Assembly: GCA_013216015.1 (NCBI GenBank)
Contig: JABSOI010000037.1
Span: 1 to 62,516 of the forward strand
From: Alteromonadaceae bacterium
GTDB taxonomy: Bacteria; Pseudomonadota; Gammaproteobacteria; Enterobacterales; Alteromonadaceae
DNA length: 62,516 nucleotides
Direction: 5' to 3'
This document shows positions 25,837 to 34,984 of this stretch, one piece after another; position 1 is the stretch's first letter; every line of letters starts with the position of its first letter. The translations under genes and the position numbers were made by a program. Below the pieces are notes generated by a model, which was not told the origin of the DNA, made no database searches, and was given only the letters and a program-made list of their open reading frames with translations.

Positions 25837-28800
25837 TTAAAACTTGTACGATGCATTCAAGAAGAAACTTCTACCAAACAAATCGTAACCTGAAGATGTA
25901 ACTAAGTTACCACGGTTAGAACCTGCAGAAATATCGATCATTTCCGGTGCTTTATCCAATACATTATTAATACCTGCAGTGACAACGAAGTCATCAGCAC
26001 TGTATGTCAAAGATGTATCAAAATAAATAGCACTTGGCGCAGAACAAACTGGTACTGTCATAGGTTTGCCAACCAAGTCTTCATTAACAATAAAGTCGTT
26101 ACAATTTGCTGTATCGCTGATATCATCCGCAGCATGTGTAGCTGACATGTATTTAGCACGCATCAACCAGTTCCAATCGCCACTGGTAAAATTTAGTATT
26201 GAAACCAAACGATGCTCAGGTGTACCAAAATCTTTCAACATATCCTCTGATTCATCCCCTAGCGTAATTGTCCGTTCACGTTCAGTTTGTAATGTATATT
26301 GGTTATCCCAATTAAGACGTATCGGCATACCAAAAACATCACCCAAATTAGTGGCAAGATGAGTAACTACATCATATCCTTTTGATGTTTCTTCACCTTG
26401 GTTAATAAATGATGTATCAACTAATGTTGGAAAATTAATTTGTGGCGCTTTATTACCAGCATTACGTTCAATACGGGAACAAAACGAATGACTCATATTA
26501 GGACTTTCAAAACAATCTTTTAATATTTTAGCTGCACTGGGAATAAGAATAGTGTCTTCTACTACCAGGCTGAAATAAGTGATACCAAAATCAAACTCAT
26601 AACCATTATCAAATGTTGGTGTCCATTTAAATGAAACTGTTTTATTTTTTGAAGTTTCAGGTTTTAAGTCTTCAGCTTTACCTTCAGAAACTGTTGGAAT
26701 AGATGGCACACCACTGGTACCAATAAGTGTATAATCAGCGCCCTGAGCAGTACAGTTATCTAAAACATTTTGAGTTCGATTATCCTTACTTGCATCATAA
26801 ACACCATCAGTTTGTAATGCTTCAGCAACAGCACATGGATCAGCACTACCACTTACACCACCAAATTGAGAAGCAAGAAATTGCTCACGTAAATTTGGCG
26901 CACGGAACGAGGTACCATAAGATGCACTGAACAATATATCTTCTGTTGGCTTATAAGTTACCCGGGTGCGATTTGTCACCTTATCTCCAAATTGTGATTC
27001 ATCGGTATAACGAAGCGCAAGTTCAACTTCAAACAAATCAGCCCAGTCTTGATCTACCGCTATTGGTAATGCAATTTCACCAAAGATATCGCCAACTTCA
27101 CGATCACCTATGGTAGCGCCTTCACTTAATGGATTTTCAGCGGCAACTAAACCGGTAGCACCTAACATATCAGCTGCTGAAGAAATACGATCCCTTCTGT
27201 ATTCCATACCAAACGCAACAGTAGCACTTCCACCACTATTAAATTCAAACAAATCACCCGTTGCAAAAGCTGAAGCAATAGTTTGTTCAACCGTGGTTGA
27301 GTTCATACGTGTGCCAATTAAGAAATCTTTTTCAGCTTGAGTCGCGAATGTTCCGCCACCATATTCACCACCCGTGAATATTGAAGGGGCAAAGAAATCA
27401 ACAGGCACACAATTATTTGACGTAATAAAACCAAGACCACTTGGAACGTTAATACCACAAATTGGGTTACCATTAACATCCAGACGCAAAGTGCCTAAAG
27501 TAAGCGAAAGGTTAGTTTCGTTCATTACCGGTTGACTTTGTTTACCTACACCACGGTCATAAGATATAAACGTTTCATAAGACCAATTGTTATCATTTAA
27601 CCATTCACTGGTAAAATCACCACGAAGTCCGGTGACAAAACGAAAATGGTTAAGTTCAACCTTACGTTCCTGTGGCAGATCTTCCAAAGTTACAATATTA
27701 GAAACTTCAATAGGGAAAGGGTTTAACGGGTTATCAACTAAATTAAGCGATCCGTCACCATTTACAACAAGATTACCGTTAGCATCTTCATGAGGGATCA
27801 TGCCAGCAACGCCTGGGTAAATTTGTTCATTAGACGCTTTATTTTTTAAATGACGATGGAAAAAATACGCCTCATAAAATATTTCTTCGTTTCCACCCCA
27901 CCATTCAGGCATAAATGTACCATTAGCAGCAACAGTAAAACGTGTTACTGGTTGAATCAAATCAGCATTCAATCGATCTTTACCGTCATGGTAATTATCA
28001 TCATAAATACGACGATTCAGTTGACCATCACTCGTTAAAGCAATATTTGGATCCGTAGGGATCCCAATACCATGCGAAGAACTATAGTCCATCACACCTA
28101 AATCAGTTTGTCCCGGCGTATAAAACATGGCAAAGCCATTAGGGTTTTGTGGATAATACTCCGTTAACTCAATAATTGAATTATCCCAAAAACGACTTGA
28201 ACAAACAGAAGTCTTTTTACCTGATTCGTCTTTATAAATTTTGCGAATACAATCGGTGCGATCTTTCACTGCAATGCGTTTACGCTCAAAATATGTCATT
28301 GAAATAGCAAATTTCGATTTTTCACCTTCATACCCTGTGATAAATGAAATATCTGCTGTTTCGCCACCACCATGTTCAGTGCCGGAAATATTGCCCGATA
28401 TTTCAAAACCATCGTAACTTTCTTTTAGAATAATATTAATAACACCGGCTACCGCATCGGCACCGTAAATAGAAGAAGCACCTTCAGTGATAATTTCTAC
28501 ACGATCAATCATATTGATTGGGATCAAACTTAAATCAGGTTGAGATGGCGCTCCTCTCACACCAGATGCACCAAGACGACGACTGTTAATTAATATTAAC
28601 GTACGCTCCGGGCCTAAACCACGTAAGCCAACGTTTGACGAACCAACACCGCCACTTGGAGGTGGCTCAGAAGCATTCGAACCACCTGCATTAGAGTTAA
28701 ACGAGCTGTTGAACTGCTGTCCATTTACCATAGACGTACTTTGCAGTAATTCAGCAACAGTTTTAACACCGGACTTCATTGCATCTTTTGCACTAATTAC

Positions 28801-28983
28801 ATATATCGGAGCTGCATTAGAAAATTCAGCTTTCTTTATACGTGAACCAATAACGGCTATGCGTTCAATTTCTTCTACCTTGGATTCCTCGGCAGCCATC
28901 GCTGGTATGGCTAAAATTGATGTGGACATACTTGCGAATAATGCATACTTAATCGCTTTTGAGAGTATTGTGGGTGAATTCAT
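25837..28983 (-). CDS. TonB-dependent outer-membrane receptor
   Basis: A 1048-residue receptor. The signal peptide ends near AMAAEES (residue 31). The plug domain contains IAVIGSRIKKAEF, VAELLQST, NVGLRGLGPERTLILINSRR and a MIDRVEIITEGASSIYGADA block. A 22-strand barrel follows, ending FFLNASYKF with terminal Phe. This large type, with a GLRGLG...LINSRR plug, is typical of polysaccharide-degrading marine Gammaproteobacteria and usually takes up oligosaccharides, peptides or metal complexes using TonB energy. No substrate-specific neighbour is present. AAGG precedes the ATG at usable spacing. Confidence 0.97.
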   Translation of the reverse strand: MNSPTILSKAIKYALFASMSTSILAIPAMAAEESKVEEIERIAVIGSRIKKAEFSNAAPIYVISAKDAMKSGVKTVAELLQSTSMVNGQQFNSSFNSNAGGSNASEPPPSGGVGSSNVGLRGLGPERTLILINSRRLGASGVRGAPSQPDLSLIPINMIDRVEIITEGASSIYGADAVAGVINIILKESYDGFEISGNISGTEHGGGETADISFITGYEGEKSKFAISMTYFERKRIAVKDRTDCIRKIYKDESGKKTSVCSSRFWDNSIIELTEYYPQNPNGFAMFYTPGQTDLGVMDYSSSHGIGIPTDPNIALTSDGQLNRRIYDDNYHDGKDRLNADLIQPVTRFTVAANGTFMPEWWGGNEEIFYEAYFFHRHLKNKASNEQIYPGVAGMIPHEDANGNLVVNGDGSLNLVDNPLNPFPIEVSNIVTLEDLPQERKVELNHFRFVTGLRGDFTSEWLNDNNWSYETFISYDRGVGKQSQPVMNETNLSLTLGTLRLDVNGNPICGINVPSGLGFITSNNCVPVDFFAPSIFTGGEYGGGTFATQAEKDFLIGTRMNSTTVEQTIASAFATGDLFEFNSGGSATVAFGMEYRRDRISSAADMLGATGLVAAENPLSEGATIGDREVGDIFGEIALPIAVDQDWADLFEVELALRYTDESQFGDKVTNRTRVTYKPTEDILFSASYGTSFRAPNLREQFLASQFGGVSGSADPCAVAEALQTDGVYDASKDNRTQNVLDNCTAQGADYTLIGTSGVPSIPTVSEGKAEDLKPETSKNKTVSFKWTPTFDNGYEFDFGITYFSLVVEDTILIPSAAKILKDCFESPNMSHSFCSRIERNAGNKAPQINFPTLVDTSFINQGEETSKGYDVVTHLATNLGDVFGMPIRLNWDNQYTLQTERERTITLGDESEDMLKDFGTPEHRLVSILNFTSGDWNWLMRAKYMSATHAADDISDTANCNDFIVNEDLVGKPMTVPVCSAPSAIYFDTSLTYSADDFVVTAGINNVLDKAPEMIDISAGSNRGNLVTSSGYDLFGRSFFLNASYKF

Positions 28984-29574
28984 GATTAATTACCTTATTT
29001 TTATTTTAATTATTTAGCTTATTTATTAGTTACTTATTAGTTACTTATTTAAAAATGATCTAGCTTGTGAAAACAAACAAACTGTATATTAGCTTACTAT
29101 TTAACCATTAAAATTCAAATATTATTTACATATTATTAAAACTATACTTACTTTATATTTCGATATGGCAAAAAAACAGTCAATTGTCGATAAGTTGATA
29201 TGACTAATTATTAAACCTTATCCAACACCACTCTAATTAAAACTTGTGCCAAACTTATTTAATTAATATTTTCACAAAACATCTCTCAACTTTAATACTC
29301 AGCCATAATACTCAACAATAATACTCAACTATAATACTCAACTATAATACTCAACAATAATACTCAACCATGAATATTAGAACCCTAGAAATACACCAGT
29401 TCAACTCCAGCAAACTTAATGTATCAGGGGCTTTAAACCATTTAGGAACCTTATCTCAACATGTCAAAATGAATAAAAATCCATCAATTTGTAACTATTG
29501 TGTTGCAAATAAGGTTTTCAATAGTAAATTAGAGGGGTTATATCTGGAACTAACTAAAAAAAAAGGAAATAATA
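28984..29574. other. Divergent promoter region with minisatellite
   Basis: This 591-bp AT-rich gap holds the divergent promoters of the TonB-receptor gene and fhs. Apart from six 13-bp tandem repeats at 29294-29371 nothing structured was found. A reading frame starting at 29370 overlaps the fhs start out of frame and is not convincing. Confidence 0.6.
29294..29371. repeat. Six 13-bp tandem repeats
   Basis: The unit AATACTCAACNAT occurs six times head to tail, ending 203 bp before the fhs start codon. Differences are confined to a few positions. Too short and unspaced to be a CRISPR array. Confidence 0.92.
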
Positions 29575-31239
29575 ATGACAACAGACGTAGAAATTGCACA
29601 ACAATTTACCCCCCGTCCTATTCAGGAAATAAGTGACAAGTTAGGCATAAGTCAAGATCATATTCTCCCCTACGGTCGCGACATTGCCAAAGTTGACCTT
29701 AACGCATTAAAAACTAAGTCAACTAAAAAAGGTCGCTTAATTTTAGTTTCAGCAACAACACCTACACCTTCGGGCGAAGGTAAAACCACAACAACTATCG
29801 GTTTAGCACAGGCATTTACTCAACTTAATGAATCAGTCTGTATGGCGCTTCGTGAGCCTTCATTAGGGCCATGTTTAGGAATGAAAGGCGGAGCCACCGG
29901 TGGCGGTTACAGTCAAATAATACCCGGGGATCGTATTAATTTACATTTTACCGGTGACTTTCATGCCATAACCACTGCCAACAATTTACTATCTGCTGCC
30001 ATTGATAATCATATTTATCAAGGCAATACCTTAGACATTGATCCTCGCCAAATAGTCTGGCGCCGGGTAATGGATATGAACGATCGCAGTTTACGTAAAA
30101 TTGTGCTTGGTTTAGGCGGCAAAATGCAAGGTATTCCACGTGAAGGTGGTTTTGACATCACTGCCGCTTCAGAGGTTATGGCTATGCTTTGTTTGGCTAA
30201 CGATGCAGATGATTTACTTACACGCCTAAATAGAACCCTAATTGGCTATACCTATGAAGGAAAACCCGTACATGCCAAAGCACTGGGCGTTACTGGCGCA
30301 ATGATGGCTTTATTACGTGATGCCCTGCAACCAAACCTTGTGCAAAGCTTTGAAGGTACACCCGCTTTTGTCCATGGTGGACCATTTGCCAATATTGCTC
30401 ACGGTTGCAACAGTATTATTGCTACGCGTATGGCCTTACATCATGCAGATTGGGCAATCACCGAAGCGGGCTTTGGTTTTGATTTAGGCGCCGAAAAATT
30501 CTTTGATATAAAATGCCGTATCGCTGATTTAGATCCCGATGCTGTTGTACTTGTCACCACTGTGCGCGCACTTAAAATGCACGGAGGTAAAGATAAAAAA
30601 GATCTGGTAGCAGAAGACCGGGCAGCAGTAAAACAAGGATTAGAAAACTTAGATAAACATATCGAAAGTGTACAAATTTTTAATAAACATCCGGTAGTCG
30701 CACTCAACCGATTTGCCACAGATACCGATGAAGAAATTGCAATTATTCGCGATCGTTGTATAGACCTTGGAGTTTCTTTCGCTGAAACTACTCATCATGC
30801 TGATGGTGGAAAGGGCGCGATTGCGTTGGCAAAAGCAGTGATAGCTTCCGTAGATAAAAGTAAACCTTTTACTCCTTTATATAGTTTAGATATGTCTGTA
30901 GTAGATAAAATTAAAGCAGTCAGCCGCGCGATGTACGGTGCAAACGACGTTGCCTTTTCTAAAGAAGCAGAAAAAGATTTACAACATGTTGAACAACTGG
31001 GGTTAACCCACTTACCAATATGCATTGCAAAAGCCCCGAGTTCATTGTCTGACGATCCTGTTCTGCATGGTCGCCCCAGAGATTTTTCAGTTACTGTACG
31101 TGCCATTCAAATTAATGCAGGAGCGGGTTTTTTAGTTGTGTTAACCGGTAATATTATGCGTATGCCTGGTTTGCCGAAAAAGCCAGCAGCGAATAATATT
31201 AAATTATTGGCGAATGGAGTTATTGAAGGGTTGGAGTGA
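29575..31239 (+). CDS. fhs: Formate-tetrahydrofolate ligase
   Basis: The 554-residue enzyme makes 10-formyl-tetrahydrofolate from formate, THF and ATP in the cytoplasm. Length and motifs are those of the family: TPTPSGEGKTTTTIGL (P-loop type ATP site), REPSLGPCLGMKGGATGGGYSQ, FTGDFHAI and GNIMRMPGLPKKPAA. AAGGAAATAATA precedes the ATG. It stands alone and is followed immediately by a palindrome shared with the convergent methyltransferase gene. It could assimilate formate derived from the formaldehyde that the methanethiol oxidase at 58371 produces, but that is speculation. Confidence 0.98.
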   Translation: MTTDVEIAQQFTPRPIQEISDKLGISQDHILPYGRDIAKVDLNALKTKSTKKGRLILVSATTPTPSGEGKTTTTIGLAQAFTQLNESVCMALREPSLGPCLGMKGGATGGGYSQIIPGDRINLHFTGDFHAITTANNLLSAAIDNHIYQGNTLDIDPRQIVWRRVMDMNDRSLRKIVLGLGGKMQGIPREGGFDITAASEVMAMLCLANDADDLLTRLNRTLIGYTYEGKPVHAKALGVTGAMMALLRDALQPNLVQSFEGTPAFVHGGPFANIAHGCNSIIATRMALHHADWAITEAGFGFDLGAEKFFDIKCRIADLDPDAVVLVTTVRALKMHGGKDKKDLVAEDRAAVKQGLENLDKHIESVQIFNKHPVVALNRFATDTDEEIAIIRDRCIDLGVSFAETTHHADGGKGAIALAKAVIASVDKSKPFTPLYSLDMSVVDKIKAVSRAMYGANDVAFSKEAEKDLQHVEQLGLTHLPICIAKAPSSLSDDPVLHGRPRDFSVTVRAIQINAGAGFLVVLTGNIMRMPGLPKKPAANNIKLLANGVIEGLE

Positions 31240-31259
31240 TATTTCCAACATTTAAGCGA

Positions 31260-31310
31260 TGAAAGTACAGTTATTGATGGGTTACGCTTGATGCTAACCC
31301 ATCCTGTCTT
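31260..31310. repeat. Family-1 palindrome fragment
   Basis: GATGGGTTA...TAACCCATCCTG is the central palindrome of the family-1 elements without the terminal repeats. It spans the end of the methyltransferase gene and supplies its last codons and stop. Confidence 0.75.
31276..31303. terminator. Repeat-derived hairpin between convergent genes
   Basis: A perfect 9-bp stem GATGGGTTA/TAACCCATC with a 10-base loop lies 36 bp after the fhs stop. No clear T-run follows on the plus strand (CTGTCTTTC), so termination strength is uncertain. Confidence 0.45.
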
Positions 31311-32130
31311 TCTGATGTTCTTCATGCTGTAAATAACTAAGCCACTGCTGCTCATAATGCTGCATTTGAAGATGCTTTTTACTCGCCAAATGAACTTGTT
31401 TATCTAAATCAGTATAAAAGGCACCTGTTCTGCAAATGCTACAATACTTGTCTTGCGACTTATTATCTTGCGGGCATCCTTTTATTTTATCGCCAAGTGA
31501 AGCATTAATTTCTGTATTCTTTTCAGTACTGTAAACATAGGTAGTACCCTGTGTAGATTTTACGTGTTTGTCTCTATCAACATTTCTTATTTTATAACCC
31601 GGAAACTGATTGATATCGAAACAGCTCTTCCCGATAAAGTGAATATTTGTATTCAAAGTTAACGCATCTTCAATATTCCACTGTCGATAAGGTTTTACAT
31701 CTTTTGAAGTAATGAATGCCAATTTAGCACCATTGTCAGCTAAAAAATGTTCAAAACAATTTAATAAATAAAGTCGTAACAAACGCCGGTTCAGGGTATT
31801 AATACTAAAGTTATTACATTGCTGTTTGAATTCTTGAACAGAACTAAAGGCAGGAATTAACGGAAATTGGAAAATAACAACATCATAATGATTTCTTTTC
31901 AGCTTGCCCCAGGTTTGTTGACAAGTCACATCAAAACCCGATAAAACCTGACAACCGCTACTCACCAATTGCTGATAATATTCATCACCATATTTCGCCG
32001 TTAAGCTTTGTTTATCATCAAAAACAGTGGCAGTTAAATGCTGAGGTTTATAGTTATTCCACAAGGACGTTGAAAATGATAAATCACCATCACCTATAGT
32101 TAATATTCGCCACGCGGGATTGATATACAT
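31294..32130 (-). CDS. BMT5/DUF2431-like methyltransferase with C2H2 zinc finger
   Basis: A 278-residue protein. Residues 7-175 match the DUF2431/BMT5-like Rossmann methyltransferase domain, known from eukaryotic 25S rRNA uridine-N3 methyltransferase: ILTIGDGDLSFSTSL (SAM-binding), TATVFDDK, YDVVIFQFPLI, NRRLLRLYLLNCFEHFL. A C-terminal finger CSICRTG...HLASKKH has C230, C233, H247 and H253 in C2H2 (matrin/U1-like) spacing, rare in bacteria. Substrate is probably RNA, by family only. The last residues (DRMG) and stop codon lie in a repeat palindrome, so the original C-terminus may have been different. No partner gene nearby. Confidence 0.75.
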   Translation of the reverse strand: MYINPAWRILTIGDGDLSFSTSLWNNYKPQHLTATVFDDKQSLTAKYGDEYYQQLVSSGCQVLSGFDVTCQQTWGKLKRNHYDVVIFQFPLIPAFSSVQEFKQQCNNFSINTLNRRLLRLYLLNCFEHFLADNGAKLAFITSKDVKPYRQWNIEDALTLNTNIHFIGKSCFDINQFPGYKIRNVDRDKHVKSTQGTTYVYSTEKNTEINASLGDKIKGCPQDNKSQDKYCSICRTGAFYTDLDKQVHLASKKHLQMQHYEQQWLSYLQHEEHQKDRMG

Positions 32131-32221
32131 GTGTAGATTTTAAATTTACTGGAAACAAAAATGCATTGTACAAGATGTTTGATGATGGGCGAACTAAAAT
32201 GTTAAAGCTTCTTCATTCAAC

Positions 32222-32291
32222 CTGGCTCATTCAACCTAGCTCACTTAATCTAGCTCACTTAATCTAGCTCACTTAATCTAGCTTACTTAAC
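32222..32291. repeat. Five 14-bp tandem repeats
   Basis: The unit CTAGCTCACTTAAT occurs three times exactly at 32236-32277, with one variant copy on each side. It lies upstream of the methyltransferase gene and may contain part of its promoter. Confidence 0.9.
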
Positions 32292-32338
32292 CCAGGTCAT
32301 TCACCTGGTAAACTGATAACTTATTCCCCACAATTCTA

Positions 32339-32497
32339 TACCCGTTACCTTTCAAAATGCGGGAATTTGAGGTGAATTAAAAAGCATAGTTACAAGACGC
32401 TGATTCGCCGGATAAGTTATTCTTATTTAAGATTCAGCAACGCAGTAAATATGTTTTTTAAACGAATCAAAACCTGCATTTTGAATGGTGATGGGTA
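32339..32497. mobile_element. Family-2 MITE, 159 bp (TACCC...GGGTA)
   Basis: Ends TACCCGTTACCTTTCAAAAT and, on the other strand, TACCCATCACCATTCAAAAT are imperfect inverted repeats, flanked by TA on both sides (a Tc1/mariner-like TA target duplication). No coding capacity. Read by eye it is identical, in opposite orientation, to the copy at 48455-48613. Confidence 0.85.
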
Positions 32498-32632
32498 TAT
32501 ATCTTATGTATAATCCAAGATGCATATAATTTTGTTATATTTTTCGAATCAGCCTGAATATTTTGCAAATAACTATTTTTAACTTATCTCTTTAACTTAT
32601 ATCTTTAACTTATCTCATTGAAATAAACATCT

Positions 32633-33372
32633 ATGGATTCAAATTCACTTGCTGAGGTAGCTAATTTTTTTAGTCAACTTGGTCTAGTTTTCAACACAGT
32701 ATCTTCTAAATCATCACTTTACAAACCAATGACCTTTAAACCGTCACAAGTTGTATTGAGACAAAACGATGTGCAAAAATATGGTTATACCAATTGTATC
32801 AGGAATATTACAAGCTTGTTATTATTCAGAAAACGGGGCTGAGCGCCGTAAAGAATTTTATTTTACTGGCGAGTTATGTTTATTATATTCGTCCTGGTTA
32901 ACTCAAACTCAGGCAAACTATCAAATTGAAGCGTTAAATACTGTTAAAGTCATTCAAATTCCATTAGAGTTGCTAAACCTGATTCAGTGGCAACCTGCAT
33001 TAATAGGATTATTAAAACAACAACTACTTTATAAAGAACATAAAGAAGGCTCTGTTCCATATTATTGTTGTCCCTTATTCTGATTTTTGCTACAGGCCTT
33101 TTATTACATGCTTTCCAGTGATCTTTAAGTCGATTTTTTAAAATGCACTTAAAACATGTAAATCAATAAATTACCGTGGTAACAACAATGTTATGGAACA
33201 GAGCCATAAAGAAACATTTCTCCTGTTAAAAAACCCCGAACAACGTTACCTCCACTTAATTGAATATTCACCTCAATGGATAACTAACCTTACCAATATC
33301 CAATTGGCTAACTACATTGGAATAAGCCCAATAAGTTTATCAAGAATTAAAGCTCGAATTAACTTAAGTTAA
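32633..33372 (+). pseudogene. Crp/Fnr-family regulator, disrupted
   Basis: The reading frames from 32633, about 32775-33047 and 33206-33372 join into one cyclic-nucleotide-binding-type regulator of about 190 residues: cupin half (FKPSQVVLRQNDVQKYG, then VSGILQACYYSENGAERRKE), FYFTGELCLLYSSWL, and a short helix-turn-helix (TNLTNIQLANYIGISPISLS). Two lesions break it: removal of four bases (ACCA at 32789-32792) restores the first junction as YGYIVSG, and removal of the 158-bp element plus one target copy restores LLYKEHKETFLLLK. It is surely non-functional as full-length protein now. Confidence 0.85.
33048..33205. mobile_element. Family-3 MITE inside the Crp/Fnr gene
   Basis: A 158-bp insert with inverted ends GGCTCTGTTCCATA-TT-ATTGTTG and (opposite strand) GGCTCTGTTCCATA-AC-ATTGTTG. 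It is flanked by ATAAAGAA at 33040-33047 and 33206-33213, an exact 8-bp target duplication. No reading frame. Excising it restores the host gene frame, which proves the insertion. Confidence 0.93.
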
Positions 33373-33446
33373 TGTGAGTCAGGTAAATTCTCATTATAAT
33401 TTACACTTTAATTATTTGCTGAAACCTATTAGTTTTAGTCATACAC

Positions 33447-33965
33447 ATGGAGAACAAAGTGTCATCATTTTTTTGGTCACAAGTTTTAATATTAATCGCA
33501 ATAATATTTGATTTAGCCTCATTTCAATTTAAAGAAAGACGTAAAATTATTGGCTGTTTTGTTATTGCCGCAATACTGATTTCTATTCATTTTATTCTAT
33601 TGAAACAATGGACGGCCGCAGGGTTAATGGGGGTTGCTATTGTTCGTTACTTCACCAGCATATTTACAACATCTAAAAAAATGATGGTATTTTTTTCTGC
33701 CAGCTCTATTGCTGTAACGTCTTTCACTTATATGGGTATCACCAGTTTAATTAGCTGTGTTGGTACTTTAATACAAACATCAGCAGCTTTTAGCAATGAA
33801 GATAAAAAACTAAGGCAATTAACGATGCTTGGCACAAGCTTTTGGCTTCTGCATAATTACCTTGTGGGATCTCCAACTGCGGTGCTGATGGAAATGCTAT
33901 TTCTATCTAGTAACCTGATCGGATATTATCGATTTTATGGTAAATTTGGTTTAAATTCAGTGTGA
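33447..33965 (+). CDS. YgjV-family inner-membrane protein
   Basis: The 172-residue protein is almost entirely hydrophobic, with about five or six helices, and matches the YgjV family in pattern: LILIAIIFDLASFQFKERRK, IHFILLKQWTAAGLMG, RYFTSIFTTSKK, FWLLHNYLVGSPTAVLME. The family has no established function. It converges with the PAS-AraC gene, 61 bp away. Confidence 0.85.
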   Translation: MENKVSSFFWSQVLILIAIIFDLASFQFKERRKIIGCFVIAAILISIHFILLKQWTAAGLMGVAIVRYFTSIFTTSKKMMVFFSASSIAVTSFTYMGITSLISCVGTLIQTSAAFSNEDKKLRQLTMLGTSFWLLHNYLVGSPTAVLMEMLFLSSNLIGYYRFYGKFGLNSV

Positions 33966-34026
33966 TTTTGCGTAAATCTGCCATTAAAATATTCTCACGA
34001 AACATAACCAAAATAAACAAATCAAT

Positions 34027-34764
34027 TTAATGTTCATTTTTAAATAAAATTAATTGTCTTAACTCGGAAGGGAGTTCATTAAACATTAGTTTAAAATGAC
34101 GGCTGAAGTAACTATGATCGGCAAAACCCGATTGATAGGCAACTTCAGCAATCGGCAACTTTGTTTCTATTAACAGCCTTCGAGCGTGTTCTAATCTAAT
34201 TTCGCGGATAAACTGTTTAGGTGTTTTAGCCAAGTATTTTTTAAAACGTCTTTCCAGTGCACTTACCGATAAATGTGCAACATCTGCCAGTTGTTCAATT
34301 GATATTTCTGAATGAAAATTATGACGAATAAATTCTACCGGTATTTTTAATTCATCAATACCTGATAAACTTTTAACCGTTTTCTGCAAATGGCGCGTAA
34401 TACCATAAGATCCAATTATTTCGCCATTTTCAGCTAATAAAGGACGTTTCGAGGTAGAAAACCAGGAAACCTCACCAGACTTACTCATATTCATTTCAAG
34501 GCGATCGGTAACACTGCCTCCGGCAACTACTTTTTGATCATCCACAATAAATTGTTTCGCAATATAATGAGGAGAAAAATCAGCATCCGACTTACCTACA
34601 ACTTGATCAAGTGTCTTATAGCCTAAATGTTCAATAAACATTTTATTACAGTAGATCACGCGATTTTCTTTGTCTTTTATCCAGAATATTATATCAGGCA
34701 ACAAATCAAACATGTTTAGTATTTGCTTAACAGCTATATGATTTAAAATACTTTCATCTTTCAT
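34027..34764 (-). CDS. PAS-AraC transcriptional regulator
   Basis: A 245-residue regulator. Residues 15-125 form a PAS domain (LPDIIFWIKDKENRVIYCN; GEIIGSYGITRHL), and residues 145-240 an AraC DNA-binding domain with two helix-turn-helix units (ISIEQLADVAHLSVSALERR; LPIAEVAYQSGFADHSYFSR). It diverges from the sugar operon starting at 34985 and is probably its activator, sensing a small ligand through PAS. The same architecture occurs often beside sugar dehydrogenase loci. Confidence 0.93.
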   Translation of the reverse strand: MKDESILNHIAVKQILNMFDLLPDIIFWIKDKENRVIYCNKMFIEHLGYKTLDQVVGKSDADFSPHYIAKQFIVDDQKVVAGGSVTDRLEMNMSKSGEVSWFSTSKRPLLAENGEIIGSYGITRHLQKTVKSLSGIDELKIPVEFIRHNFHSEISIEQLADVAHLSVSALERRFKKYLAKTPKQFIREIRLEHARRLLIETKLPIAEVAYQSGFADHSYFSRHFKLMFNELPSELRQLILFKNEH

Positions 34765-34984
34765 TCAAACACTATTCCTTATCTTTTTTCATTACATATT
34801 TTATTGAAACAACTACTAGCATAACAAAATCACTGAAAGAATGAACGCCGAATTTGTTTCATGAAAAACCGATTTTTTATTACCCGATCAGATAAGGCAA
34901 TCGCTACACTGAAATTAAGTAAATAGTTAGTCAAACGCGGTATGGGTAAAAAATTCGTTTTATAACGAATATTGAGTGAGCATT

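Larger units (their letters stand above)
32131..32632. other. Gap with minisatellite and MITE
   Basis: The 502-bp gap between the diverging methyltransferase gene and the Crp/Fnr pseudogene holds a 14-bp tandem repeat (32222-32291) and a complete 159-bp element (32339-32497). A second short run of AACTTATCTCTTT-like repeats is at about 32580-32620. Confidence 0.8.

Noticed and set aside
29294-29371. CRISPR array
   Set aside because: Repeats of 13 bp run head to tail without spacers, so this is a minisatellite.
29370-29636. Plus-strand frame of 88 codons before fhs
   Set aside because: It begins in the minisatellite and overlaps the strongly supported fhs start in another frame.
32633-33083. 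Two separate small genes (69 and 104 codons)
   Set aside because: They are pieces of a single disrupted Crp/Fnr gene, as shown by frame restoration.
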